A stretch of 64,000 nt of DNA from Dipteris shenzhenensis (lineage: Eukaryota; Polypodiophyta; Polypodiopsida; Gleicheniales), in NCBI GenBank assembly GCA_047967505.1, contig CM106541.1. The stretch is one strand, 5' to 3'. The notes under the pieces were generated by a model. That model saw only the letters and a program-made list of their open reading frames with translations. It made no database searches and was not told the origin of the DNA. The position numbers and the translations under genes were made by a program. Shown here piece after piece: positions 22,807 through 34,407 of this stretch. The number at the start of each line of letters is the position of its first letter. Positions within the stretch are counted from its first letter, which is position 1.

Positions 22807-23508
22807 TGATATGAACTTGGATTCTAGAATCCCAAATTGCATGAGGAATTGATATTTCCGTCGATGGAGTGAAATTTCCATCCAGAAAAAGGGGGAAAAG
22901 AAGCGTTCCAAGATGTATGAAACTGCACTCTCATCCAATTAAACTTTTAGTGCCAAAATCTATCGCCGATGAAAAAAGAATCGTCGAAAAATTTTGTCGA
23001 TGGAAAATTTTTCGTCCGTCAGAAAATTTCCATCAACAGGAATTTTTTACGTCATCAAAATCGAGATTTTGGAATCCCAAATTCCATCAACGGAAAAAAA
23101 GTTTCCATCAACAGATTGAGATTTCCATCGATGGATTTCCATCGATGGATTTTCATCGACGGAAATTTCAATCCGTCGATCGAAATCTCAGTCCGTCGAT
23201 GGATTTTTTTTTCCCATCGATGGAATTTGGGATTCGTGGATTTTGGAATCCCAATTTTGATGACAAGAAAAATTTCCGTCGATGGAAATTTTCTAACAAA
23301 TGGAAATTTTTCCGTCGGTGGAATTTTTCGACAATTCTTTTTTCATCAACGAGAGATTTTGGCATTGAAAGTTTCATTGGATGAGAGTGCGGTTTCACGC
23401 ATCTTGGAGCACTTCTTTTTTCTCTTTTTTTGGATGGAAATTTCACTCCTTCGACGGAAATATCAATCCCTCATGCAATTTGGGATTCCAGATTCCAAGT
23501 TCACATCG
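22807..23508. mobile_element. Foldback (long inverted repeat) element, about 700 bp
   Basis: The left arm from ATGAACTTGGATTCTAGAAT is matched in reverse by the right end, ATTCCAGATTCCAAGTTCAC. The match continues with interruptions to a centre near 23160, which is rich in CCATCGATGG and CCGTCGATGG. Both strands therefore give similar peptides (for instance KFPSRKRGKRSVPRC and KFPSKKREKRSAPRC), an effect of symmetry and not evidence of a gene. It resembles a foldback or MITE-like DNA element. No clear target duplication. Confidence 0.85.
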
Positions 23509-23698
23509 TTATTTTTGAGCGACAATTGTTGTTGTCTTCATGACTTAGAATTTGTTCTTTATAAACTAGAAGTTATATTATTTTGATGGCTTAGATCGAA
23601 TAAACTAAACTCAAAACTTACTACCATCTAAATATTGACCATTAGGTCGAAATTGAACCATTTGGTTCAAATGACAATAGATTGTAATACTTTCTTCT

Positions 23699-24175
23699 CT
23701 AAACTTTGACCATTTAGATAGTTTACTTACTATCTAATTCTAAAGACATTTTAAGTTTTAATAAACCTCTTCTATGAGCATGGACTCCATATACTTATTT
23801 ATCTTAACATCAAAATATGCTCGAATTCAAATATTGGAATGCACTACAATGATTGAGATGAAAATTTTCAATTTAATGTAGAAAATACTCAGAAAATAAA
23901 GCATATTTTGGTAATTATAAGCAGAGGATGTATTATAGATTTCATAGTCATGCATGAACTACTAGTAGCTCTTTAAATATTGTATCTTTTCATTGACTTG
24001 GTTTTTTTTTTTTTTTTTGGACATGAAAGCAAAAAAAATCGCACCTTTAAACCAGCAATATGTACATTTTTAAAAAAAGTTTGAAAGTATACTTAGTTTG
24101 CAAAATTTATGAAATTAGTTCTCTATAATGTCACCAAAATATTGTAAAATTGATTAAAATTTAGGAGTAGCAAAA
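23699..24175 (+). repeat. Unknown direct repeat, copy 2
   Basis: Second copy of the 21450-21925 repeat in the same orientation, with a longer T run near 24005. The two copies bracket the foldback element and 0.9 kb of AT-rich DNA, like ends of a larger duplicated unit. Confidence 0.85.
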
Positions 24176-24790
24176 AGCTCATGACTCGTTGTTTGGACTC
24201 ATTGTCTTATCAAGAGGGGAGAACAAGAGAGAATAGGCCCACCACAAGATCTGCAACAACTCAAGACTATTTTCCAAGAGCATGTTTAGCTAATGCATAA
24301 ATTTCAAAATAATTGGAAATAATAGTTGACGCAGCTCAGGCAACAACTACAAGAGAAGGATCAGAAGAATAAAACGGAATTCATGCCACGTAGAGCAAAA
24401 TAATGAGATACAAAACATAAAAGAGGAGTTTAATAAATGCAAGCAAGTGCTATCAATTGACACGGCCTATATAAAAGATCTATAGTGTTTGACAAAATTC
24501 AAAAGGGAGAGTCAACAATATCAAGATGACACCAAGTCTCTCCAGTTAAGATTTTTCAACAATAAATATCAAATAGAACTCCAAAGCAATGTCAACATGG
24601 AACCATCAGCAAACAAGGCATTGATCCTTTAGCAACAATGAGTATCCTTCCAATCATATGCAATCCAGAAAAATAAGGAAAAAATCTATCTAGATACAAA
24701 AGAAATATGTGCACCACTTTGTACCCAATAGAAATCAACACTTGGATAATGATTAATGTGGGCATGGATTAGCAAAATATGTATCAAGAA
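24176..24790. other. Broken coding-like sequence, unknown
   Basis: On the plus strand, stop-interrupted translation around 24210-24400 gives Gln- and Lys-rich coiled-coil-like peptides (LRQQLQEKDQKNKTE). The family is unrecognised. The solo LTR interrupts this sequence at 24790. Confidence 0.3.
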
Positions 24791-25436
24791 TGTTAGATAT
24801 GCTCAATGCCCCACCCTCCTGGTAACCACCAGTGGTCTAAGGTGCTCAAGTTGTAAGGCCCCCATATGAGGAGAAGCCATGTGTGAGCCCAGGACACTGG
24901 ACTTACATGCCAGATGAGGTCTATCGATGAGACAGTTGATGGTAGAAAGGTGATCTATGTGAGTCTAGCCTATGGGCTAGGCAGGGTACGTAAGATGGTA
25001 GCACAACGAGGCACATTGTCTTGATTGTGTAGGAGCCCCTTGCTCTTGTTGGGGTTTGGGACGATATAGGGAATATTCCCTAAATATTCCATGGACGACT
25101 AGTCGGTTCCACCGACTAGGTTGACTGATCGGCTCCACCAACTAGGTTGACTGGTTGGCTCCACCAACTACGTTGATCCAACTACTGCCCTCATAGCTAT
25201 AAAGAGGCAACCTTTCTAGTCCATTATACCAGATCAGATCAGATCTTCTAGCTAGTAGCTCTTCACTTAGTATCTATCTAGATCGCCATCTAAGCTCCAC
25301 TGTAGGAGCGCACGGGTGGACGAATCCATCATCTGTACTTCATCAATATTGAAGGAAAATTTTGTTCGTCTCCAATTTGTTGTGTACTCTCTATTCTTTG
25401 TTCAATTTTTGTTCCACTATGCCGTGTAATTTAACA
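24791..25436 (+). mobile_element. Solo LTR of a copia D-related family
   Basis: Begins TGTTAGATATGCTCAATGCCCC and ends TTTAACA. It is flanked by the perfect 5-bp duplication AAGAA (24786-24790 and 25437-25441), with no primer site or internal region. The start resembles the LTR of copia D, and the GCCATCTAAGCT and GGAGCGCACGG part resembles the end of the D 3' LTR near 57295-57330. A likely TATA region is CTATAAAGAGG near 25198. It probably arose by LTR-LTR recombination. Confidence 0.88.
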
Positions 25437-25441
25437 AAGAA

Positions 25442-26029
25442 TGTGGGTAATTCCCCTATACTAACAACAATTGCAAATATTGATAGACCAAGCAATGTTC
25501 TAAAAGAAGTATGGGTACCTTGATGACAATGTGTAGTGCCTACAAAGAGTGAGTCTATATCCATAAAAATGGGACACATGCCCATCACGGAGTCATCATT
25601 TCTAGCTATGAACTCAAGTGTCAACTTCCTATACTAGTCCAGCTTGCCAACATGCCTATCAACTCAAGTACAAGACTAGAGAAGCTTCAACAAAATCCAA
25701 AGACCAACGTGACAGAAGTTTCTGCAAGAAACATGTTTCCATTGATGATTTGGGTCTTTGAAAGAAAGAAAGCTAAAAACAAATAAAGGCGTGGCATTTG
25801 GTAAAAATCCATTTGGGGACTGAACCATGAATAATAACATGCTTTATCAACCATGGGGTCAATGAACAAAATTTGTAGGTATGATTCTCTCGAATCCTGC
25901 AACATTGTAAGTTTGCACCTAGACACATAGGTTAGTTCCACAAATACATGCATAAGTTTTTCCACTTTAGACACGATATACTCACAAATAAAACCCCATT
26001 GAATAGGAAAGGAACCAACATGTTTCCTC
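25442..26029. other. Unknown sequence after the solo LTR
   Basis: The plus strand from 25442 translates to NVGNSPILTTIANIDRPSNV and further peptide-like sequence with stops, perhaps the continuation of the broken frame left of the solo LTR. The minus strand has an unrecognised open frame at 25687-26049. No function can be assigned. Confidence 0.3.
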
Positions 26030-27395
26030 TTTGTTTTCCCCTCTTTCAATATCTTTTCCTCTCTTCTTTTTCCCCCTCTTTCAATCTCTTTTTCCCTCCT
26101 TTCCTTGTCTTCTTTTTTCCCTCTTTCAATCTCTTTTTCCCTCTTCTTTTTTCCCCTCTTTCAATCTCTTTTTCGCTCCTTTCCTTCTCTTCTTTTTTCT
26201 CTCTTTCAATCTCTTTTCCCCTCTCTCTTTCCCCCCCTCTTTCCTCTCTTTCAATCTCTTTTTCTCTCTTTTTCTTTTATGCTTATATGCTCATGCATAA
26301 GCATAAGCATATGTCTCCTTCTCTTATGCTCATGCATAAGCATAAGCATAAGCATGAGCATATGTCTCCTTCTCTTATGCTCATGCATAAGCATAAGCAT
26401 AAGCATGAGCATATGTCTCCTTCTCTTATGCTTATGCTTATGCATAAGCATATGTCTCCCTCTTTCAATCTCTTTTCCTCTCTCTTTCGCCCCCTCTTTC
26501 CTCTCTTTCAATCTCTTTTTCTCTCTTTTTCTTTTATGCTTAAGCTTTCTCTCTTTTTCTTTTATGCTTATATGCTCATGCATAGGCATAAGCATATGCT
26601 TTGTTTCCTTTCCCTCTTCTTCCTCTTATGCATAAGCATAAGCATATGTCTCGTTCTCTTATGCTCATGCATAAGCATAATCATATGTCTCCTTCTCTTA
26701 TGCTTATGCTTATGCTTATGCATGAGCATATGTCTCCCTCTTTCAATCTCTTTTCCTCTCTCTTTCCCCCCCTCTTTTCTCTCTTTCAATCTCTTTTTCT
26801 CTCTTTTTCTTTTATGCTTATATGCTCATGCATAAGCATAAGCATATGCTTTGTTTCCTTTCCCTCTTCTTCCTCTTATGCATAAGCATAAGCATATATC
26901 GAGCATATATCTCCTTCTCTAAGACTCATGCAAAAGCATAAGCATGAGCATATGTCTCCTCTTATGCCCATGCATAAGCATAAGCATGAGCATATGTCTC
27001 CTTCTCTTATGCTTATGCATATGTCTCCCTCTTTCAATCTCTCTCATCTTTCTCCTTCTCCTCTTTTCCTCCTTTCCTCTCTCTTTCCCCCCCTCTTTTC
27101 CCTCTTTCATGAGCATGTCTTTTCCCTCCTTTCCTTCTCTCATGAGCATGTCTCATTTTCCTTTTTTCCTCTCTCTTTCTCCCCCTCTTTCGATCTCTTT
27201 TCATAAGCATATGTATTTGCCTATGCTTAAGCTTTCTCTCTTTTTCTTTTTATGCTCATATGCTCATGCATAAGCATAAGCATAAGCATGAGCATGAGCA
27301 TAAGCTTTGTCCCCCTCTTCCCCCTCTTTCGATCATAAGCATATGTATTTGCCTATGCCTATGCCTATGCCTATGCTTATGTTTGTTTTTTGTTT
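26030..27395. repeat. Composite satellite array (CTCTTTCAATCTC and GCTTATGCATAAGC words)
   Basis: Alternating blocks of pyrimidine-rich CCTCTTTCAATCTCTTTT and palindromic ATGCTCATGCATAAGCATAAGCATATG-type sequence, the latter built on GCTTATGCATAAGC, a perfect palindrome. The same two word families make the array at 29465-30612, so CACTA-3 lies within or next to one array. Reading frames here are artefacts. Confidence 0.85.
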
Positions 27396-27425
27396 TTTGT
27401 TTTTGTGTTTGTGTCTACGTTAGAC

Positions 27426-28962
27426 ATGGGATCACGTCGCATGTCCGATGAGTACGGACAGCCTTGCAAGAGGAGACATCATGATCTCTATGCTCTAGAG
27501 GAATTCTATTCCTCTCAGGAAACACCTCAGGGGCCTACTACCCCTGGCCTAACTCCTCTCGAACGTAGCACTGCGACTATCCCTCGGGGAACTCCTTTGC
27601 TAGCAGCCCATGGCTTTATCAGGAGTCCCGACGAGTTTGTAGCACAGATTTCCAATGAGGAGGCAGTGAGATTCTTCTCTCTGCTATCTCAGAGGACCTC
27701 AGCAATTCCCTCTCCTACACCGACAGCTAGACCTATCGCCTAGCCATCCCCTCGTGCCCCTTCGACCGAGGGGTCATCACCTGCACGTGCCAATTGTAAG
27801 GGAAGGAAGAGTAGGAGGGGCCGCTTATGTTGTGCTGACTCGAGAGGTGTAGACAAGTTAGCACACTCACATTCCTACAGGTCTCCACTTGGTCCCGAGA
27901 CACAATATCAATCAGGTCCCTTGCCCTCTCCTACTCCCATTGCTACTCCTCACTCCAAAAGCGCTTGCACAGCTTCCACTCGCTCTGACTATGCCACTAC
28001 CATGAGTCCTCCTTACCCAGTCGAGGACCTCTCCTATCAAATCACGGCTGCCGGAGAGATAATAGAAGATAGAAAGGGCAAATCAGTGATGGCCACCATG
28101 AGGCGATTGATGAGCCACCACTTCAAGAGCGGCATTGCTACTGATTGGCGGTATCAACATGACCAAAAGAAGCAGGCGGTCATCGATGAATTAAAACAAA
28201 AATACCCTAACCCGCCAAATTGGGAGTTCAATGAGAATTATATGCGAGAGTGCATGGGTTTGGTCTTGAAGCATCGTAGATCAACCTTGCGTACTTTCAT
28301 CGCAAAGGGGATGGCTAAACCTAGCTGGGCAGACAAAGCTGATTAGAAGTTCTTCAAGAAGTAGAATAGGGACCATCCCGAAATGTTTGAGGATCAAAGG
28401 AGGGCTACGAGGAGACGGCTGGATGCCATAGGTACTTCACACTTTGGTGCAGGCGAACGGTTGGCATTCGAGGCAACCATGGTAAGTCTACTTCTTCTCA
28501 TTTAATGTATTGGTCTATTTGTTTTACTACATATTACATGCACCTTATCTAACTCTCGTAAATTGGATCCACAGCAAGTTGCGATGGGTCGTCTTCCTAC
28601 AGATGCAGAGACGCAATGCGCGTTTCGCATAGGAACAAAGCCGTGGTTTATTGAGCAGGAGGCAATGGGAGCGATGGTCGATTGGGCTGAGGTGGCTGCT
28701 TGCACAGTATAAGTCTACTCCTACTTGTAATCTCACTTTTTAAATTATTTTATTCTTTAAGTTCCAATCTATTTTTCGATTAATATGGTTTCACTCTTAG
28801 GGTCAAAGCGCGAGCATCCCATCACCGGAGGCGAGCGATCATGAGGGCTAGGGATCAGGTGCACCTGACGAGGATCAGGGAGCAGGCACAGCTCACGAGG
28901 ACTAAGGATCAGGCCAACAAGACAAGAACGAGGAGGACGACAATGACGATTCGAATGAGTAG
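27426..28962 (+). pseudogene. Ptta/En-Spm (Transposase_24-like) gene of CACTA-3, three exons
   Basis: Exon 1 runs 27426-28481 from MGSRRMSDEYGQPCKRR. A GTAAGT donor at 28482 and a CCACAG acceptor at 28574 bound intron 1, exon 2 is 28575-28706, intron 2 is 28707-28800, and exon 3 ends at TAG 28960-28962. Exon phases are all zero. The family core (ATDWRYQHDQKKQ, YPNPPNWEFNENYM, KHRRSTLR) sits in exon 1; the C-terminal tail is acidic. Stops at 27741, 28344, 28362, 28849 and 28903 correspond to CAG, TGG, CAG, CAG and CAA in CACTA-1 or CACTA-2. It probably served as the element's DNA-binding transposition protein. Confidence 0.87.
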
Positions 28963-29195
28963 TAGTAGTAGTAGTTTGCATATACTTCGCCATGTATATC
29001 ATTTTGTATATCGGCTCATTTGAGCGATTTTGTATCACCCTTTTTGAAAGGGTAATTTTGTAATAAACAATGTTGTATATCTTTGACATGTATATGCTTT
29101 TGTTGCTCGATCATTTCATTTGAGCGATTTGTATCACCCTTTTCGCAAGGGAAATTTTGTAATAAAAAACTTTTTTTTGTAATAACAAAAAAAAA

Positions 29196-29249
29196 ACATT
29201 AGTGGGGCAAAACAGGGCTTGCTATGGCCCTGTTTAGCCCCATTAATGC
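29196..29249. repeat. Conserved hairpin of CACTA-3
   Basis: ACATTAGTGGGGCAAAACAG pairs with CTGTTTAGCCCCATTAATGC around a TTGCTAT-like loop. Same position as in CACTA-1, -2 and -4, between the end of the Ptta gene and the subterminal repeats. Confidence 0.8.
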
Positions 29250-29267
29250 TTTTTTTTAAATCTATTA

Positions 29268-29345
29268 ATCGTCGCTATATAGCGACATTTACTAGTGTCA
29301 CTATATAGCGACATTTACCAGCATCACTATATAGCAACACTTTAT
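29268..29345. promoter_or_regulatory. Subterminal palindromes of CACTA-3
   Basis: Three or four copies of CGCTATATAGCGACATTTACTA-like units close to the TAGTG end, the same motif as in CACTA-1. Confidence 0.75.
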
Positions 29346-29464
29346 AGCGACCATTCTTTTTCAACGCTTATAACGACGTTAATAATGACGTTTGCGCCCA
29401 TTTAAAAAAAAAAGTGTAAAAAACGTTGGTATTTTCGTCAAAAAAGGTCCTACGCCTTGTAGTG

Positions 29465-30612
29465 TCTTTTCTTCTTTTCCCATCTCTTTTTTCATTCTCT
29501 TTTTTCCTCCTTTTTTCCTCTTTCTTCCTCTTCCTTCTCTTCTTTTCCCCTCTCTTATTTCCTCTCTTTCATCCACTTTTCTCTTCGTTTCATAAGCATA
29601 TGCATTTGCCTATGCTTATGCATGAGCATATGCTCATATGCTCATATGCTTTTCCCCTCTCTTTTTTCCTTCTCTTTTTCCCTCTTCCTTCTCTTCTTTT
29701 CCCCTCTCTTATTTTCTCTCTTTCATCATCTTTTCTCCTCTTTTCATAAGCATATGCATTTGCCTATGCTTATGCATGAGCATATGCTCATATGCTCATG
29801 CATAAGCATAAGTATAAGCATATGCTTTCTCTTTTTTCCTCTCTTTTCTTCTTTTCCCCTCTCTTTTTTCCTTCTCTTTTCCCCTCTTTCTTTCTCTTCT
29901 TTCTCTGCTTTTCCTCTCTCTTATTTCCTCTCTTTCATCCTCTTTTCTCTTCTTTTCATAAGCATATTTATTTGTCTATGTATCTCTCTCATAAGCATAT
30001 GCTTTCTCTCTTTTTCTCTTTTTTCCCCTCTTTTCTTCTTTTCTCCTCTCTTTTCTTATTTTCCCCTCTTCTTTTTCCTTCTATTATGCTTATCCTCTTT
30101 TCCCCTCTCCTTTTTCATTCTTTTTCCCCCTCTTCCTTCCTCTTCCTTCTCTTCTTTTCCCTTCTCTTATTTCCTCTCTTTCGTCCTCTTTTCTCTTCTT
30201 TTCATAAGCATATGCATTTGCCTATGCTTATGCTTATGCATGAGCATATGCTCATATGCTCATATGCTTTTCCCCTCTCTTTTTTCCTTCTCTTTTCTCA
30301 TCTTCCTTTCTCTTCCTTCTCTTCTTTTCCCCTCTCTTATTTCCTCTCTTTCATCCTCTCTTCTATTCTTTTCATAAGCATATGCATTTGCCTATGCTTA
30401 TGCTCATATGCTTATGCTTATTCATGAGCATATGCTCATATGCTTTTCCCCTCTTTTTTTTCCTTCTCTTTTCCCCTCTTCCTTTCTCTTCTTTCTCTTC
30501 TTTCTCCCTCTCTTATTTCCTCTCTTTCATTTTCTTTTCTCTTCTTTTCATAAGCATATGCTTTCTCTCTTTTTGTCTTTTTTCCCCTCTGTTCTTCTTT
30601 TCTCCTCTCTTT
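29465..30612. repeat. Composite satellite array, second block
   Basis: Blocks of TTTCCTCTCTTTCATCCTC and CATAAGCATATGCATTTGCC words repeated about every 180-220 bases. It starts directly at the CACTA-3 terminus and ends where CACTA-4 sequence begins. No coding function. Confidence 0.85.
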
Positions 30613-30700
30613 CGAAAGGGTAATTTTGTAAAAAACAATGTTGTATATCTTTGACATGTATATGCTTCTGTCACTCGGCTTGTTTGAGCGATTTTGTATC

Positions 30701-30870
30701 TGTGGGGGTTAAAGGTCACTGTGCCTTTACCCCAGTTATGTACAATACTCAAACACATATATAAATGAATGAAAAAGAAGATTAGGGTGGTTCTGCACCC
30801 ACCAAAACTTGTGTGCTCTCTATCTCTCTCTCTCCCTCTTCCGTTCTTGCTTCCGTTGAGAGCACTCTCA
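30701..30870 (+). repeat. 5' LTR of copia C
   Basis: Starts TGTGGGGGTTAAAGG and ends GAGAGCACTCTCA; carries a TATATAAAT promoter element at 30757-30765. The primer site TGGTATCAGAGC is at 30873-30884. The leader to 32320 (1.4 kb) holds no supported gene. Confidence 0.92.
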
Positions 30871-32320
30871 ACTGGTATCAGAGCTCGGGTGATCTAGCTG
30901 AGCGTGCGTGAATGCTTGAAGCTCAGCAGCTCTGTGGGAAGAAGAAGAAGCTCTGTGGGAAGCTTTGTAGGTGACTTTACTTGCATCCAAGTGTGCAAAG
31001 ACCTTAGAGGAACCTTTGGAAAAGTCACTTTGGCTTTGCGAAGTGGTTTTGAGAGCCTGTTAAGAGTTTTCAAAGAAAAAGTCGTTTTTTGAGCTTTTCC
31101 CTGTTTCGTTCGATGACAGAGACTCCGTATTGACTTGTAGAGGCAACTATTGCTTGCTTTTGGTGTCCACTTTACTTCAAGAGCTTGGAAACACCTTCAT
31201 TCTTGAATCTAGGATCATTTCATTGGATTTCTGACTCACTGTGTCATTTTCTGCGTTTTTTTTGTCGGAGTGTTGGAACTCAAGTTTGGAGTAACCATTT
31301 GCAGATCTGTCAGTTCCGATGGACTCAAGAGGTCCTAAAACTTCTATGTTGCTCATCATTCACACTCTGGTGGAGTTTACAAATAGCTCTGTTTCCAAAA
31401 ACGTTTTTGAGTCCGTGTGTTGGACCCAGTGATTGAGAACACGGTTTCCAAAACCGTCTGTCCCATTGCATTTCGGACGCCCAAAAATCCCTAGCTGTTA
31501 GTTCTTGTGCAATTCCGTGGAGGATTTTCAAAGTTATAGATCTCTATGTATTCGATTTCGTCTCTCTGTTATGCATTTTTCATTCTAAGGTTTTGAAACT
31601 TTAGATTTATGCCACATGGCAGTGGATAAGTGTTGACTCCCATTTCTCACTCATCGGTTGGGATTTTGGAGTTCTAGCAGAAGAGAGATATTTGCAGATT
31701 TTCTTGCTGATTCTGATTATGCATGATTATGCAATGGCGCCCATGTTTTGAGGCATCTCAGGTTCTATTTTCAGTAGCGGTCATTACTGTGGGACTATGA
31801 TTCCTTGAGCATACCTTATGCAGATCACTCTTGTTGCAGTTTGAGTAGTGTGCGCTCATTCGTGGTATGCATTGGGTTGCAGTGGATGATTTATAGGCCA
31901 TTTGGATGCATTACGGTCCTTATTGGATGCGCTGATAGGCCCAAATTGCCTTGTGGGATGCTATTTTTTATGGACGCTTTGCACATCGATGCTATTTTAT
32001 GCTCACGGACAGCTTTGACACATTGCAGGTGATGCACTGATAGTGCTATGCTCTCTTGGATGAGATATATTGATGCATATGCCAGTGGATGGTGTTTATG
32101 CTTGAGTCATTTGGCACTTATTGGCATTTTCTTTTGGGCCAGATTTGCTCATATGGATGCATACTATATGCACATGAGTTAGATGCATCTTTTGATGCTT
32201 TGAGTTTTGAGTTTTGGTGATATTTCACTCTATTGTGGCATACACATTTGGGTGCACTTGGTATTTGGTGTGATTCTCTCTTGCAGACACTAGCATTTGG
32301 GATTTTGTTTCATTTGCATC

Positions 32321-34261
32321 ATGGCATCCTCTTCCATGTCTAAAAAGGAGTTTTTCAGCATTCAAAAGTTTGATGGGACAAACTTTTCTTTGTGGAAAGA
32401 ACAAATAAGGGATGTGCTTATTCAAAAGAAGTAGATTAAACCCTTGGCAGGGATTGAAGCTAAGCCTGCAGATATGTCTGAGGATGATTAGAATGAGTTG
32501 GATGCATTAGCAAAGTCTACTATTAGACTTCATCTTGCAGAGTCAGTTTATTTCACAGTAGTAAATGAGCAAACTACGGAAGATTTGTGGAAGAAACTAT
32601 GTGCCACTTATGAGAAGGAAACTGCCTCTATTAAAGTTTACCTCATGAAGAGGTTGTTTGAGCTGCAGATGAAGGAAGGAGTCTCCATTGCTTCTCACTT
32701 CAATGAATTCAATATTATTTTCAGCCAGCTTCAGACTCAGAAGATGAATTTTGATGCTAAGACTAAGGCAATATTTCTCTTATGTTCATTGCCATCCTCA
32801 TGGGATATCTTCCGTACAGCTGTCAATAACTCTACACCTGGTGGAGTACTGAAATTTGATGATGTTGTCGGTAGCTTGTTGGCCGAGGAGATTAGACGGA
32901 AGTCTATGGACGGCAACAAGTAGGATGCAGCCTTAAATGTGCAAAGGGGCAGATCACAGTTCAGGGGAAAGTCCCAAGAAAGAGGGAAGTCTCGTAGCAA
33001 ATCCAGGGCACGGAACATTGAGTGTTACCATTGTGGCAAGAAGGGCCATATGAAAAAGAATTGCTACAAGCTGAAAAGAGAGCAAAAGGATAAGAAAAAG
33101 AATGCAAATTGGGGTGCAAATCAAAAGGAAGAGAGTCCAAGGGAGGACAAAGGAAAAGTGAAGATCGAGGAGATCAATGCAGTCACACATGATAGTGACA
33201 ATGACGTTCTCTTCATGTCTAGTTTATCTGCAGAGTTGCTTACCACTTCAGATGATGCATATTCCCAGGATTGGATTTTGGATTCTGGTGCTTCATTCCA
33301 TGTTACTCCCCATAGGGAATGGTTCTCCACTTATGAAAGTGGAAAGACAGGTTGTGTGCATCTTGGAAATAACTATGGATGTGACATAGTGGGAGCAGGT
33401 GACATAAAGTTTTCTTTTGCAAATGGGTCTGCATTTGTTTTGAAACATGTGAGACATGTGCCTAAGCTGACCAAGAGTCTTATTTCAGTGGGTCAGCTAG
33501 ATGATGATGATTTTCACACCACTTTTGGCTTTCAGAGTTGGAAAATTCAGAAGGGCTATATGCTTTTGGCCAGGGGTGCCAAGTGTGGGACTTTGTATCC
33601 CTTACATGTATCAGGGGTATCTGATCATGTTGTTGCAATAACCGAGTAGCCAAGCACTTCTTTGTGGCATTGCAGGTTGGGGCACATGAGCCAGAATGGA
33701 ATGAAACTCTTATGCCGTTTGGGTTATGTACCGCATTTGAGTTTCTCTGATTTTGAATTTTGTGAGCATTGTCTCTATGGGAAGCAGACTAAATCAGCCC
33801 ATAAAAGAATAGAAAGAAAGAGTTTGAAAAGCTTGATTTGGTGCATTCAGACGTATGTGGTCCCATGCCTACACGGTCATTAGGCGGGGCTGAATACTAT
33901 GTGACATTCATTGATGATGCAACTAGGAAAGTGTGGGCTTATGCTATAGCTCGGACTAGTGATGTGTTCCAGGTATTTCAGAAATGGCTGGCCTTGGTTG
34001 AGAATCAGTCAGGTAGAAAGCTTAAATACCTACGGACTGACAATGGTGGAGAGTATCTCTCTCATGACTTTCAGCATTTCTGTGATACATGTGGGATTAA
34101 GAGGGAGCTCACATCCCCTCGTACTCCAGAGCAAAATCCAGCTGCAGAAAAGATGAACCGTACCATTCAAGAAAGGTTGCAATGCATGCTTTCCGATGCA
34201 AGTCTTTCTGGTGGTTTTTGGGCTGAGGCAATGAAGACTGCAGTGCATGTGATCAATAGAT
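32321..34261 (+). pseudogene. gag-pol: gag-pol of copia C, part before the E insertion
   Basis: Opens MASSSMSKKEFFSIQKFDG. It contains the UBN2-type Gag (to about 32920), a CCHC knuckle CYHCGKKGHMKKNC near 33022, protease LDSGASFHVTPH near 33277, GAG-pre-integrase near 33662 and an integrase core with HSDVCGP, LRTDNGGEY and AAEKMNR. TAG stops at 32432, 32489, 32921 and 33646; the first, second and fourth align to CAG, TGG and CAG in copia E. There is a frameshift near 33820. Copia E interrupts the integrase after HVINR, and the frame continues exactly at 40427 when E and one TAGAT are removed. Confidence 0.9.
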
Positions 34262-34407
34262 TGTTGGGGTAAAGGGCAGTGTGCCCACCCACTTGTACAG
34301 TGCCCATGTATACTCATATATATATGATAGAGGAATAAGCTGGAGTAGCTTTTGCTCCACCACTTTTGGTGTCTCCTATCCCTTTGTGTGTGCTCTCCTC
34401 TCCCACA
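34262..34407 (+). repeat. 5' LTR of copia E
   Basis: Starts TGTTGGGGTAAAGGGCAGTG, ends TCTCCCACA, and has TATA-like CATATATATATGATAG in the middle. Identical to 40276-40421. Overall design resembles the copia C LTR. Confidence 0.94.

Larger units (their letters stand above)
27396..29464 (-). mobile_element. CACTA-3: truncated CACTA element
   Basis: Its right end, CTACGCCTTGTAGTG, is the reverse complement of the CACTACAAGG end of CACTA-1, so it lies in opposite orientation. It contains the Ptta gene on the plus strand, the conserved hairpin and subterminal palindromes at 29268-29345. The TnpD half and the other terminus are absent; satellite begins just before the Ptta start. Confidence 0.88.

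Noticed and set aside
22869-23586. 171- and 205-codon open frames
   Set aside because: They lie on the arms of the foldback element, and the opposite strand gives nearly the same peptide, which is a consequence of symmetry.
25948-26885. A 295-codon Leu, Phe and Ser-rich open frame
   Set aside because: It translates the pyrimidine and GCATAAGC satellite; both strands are open, and the peptide is only the repeat word in translation. Frames at 29426-30654 are the same.
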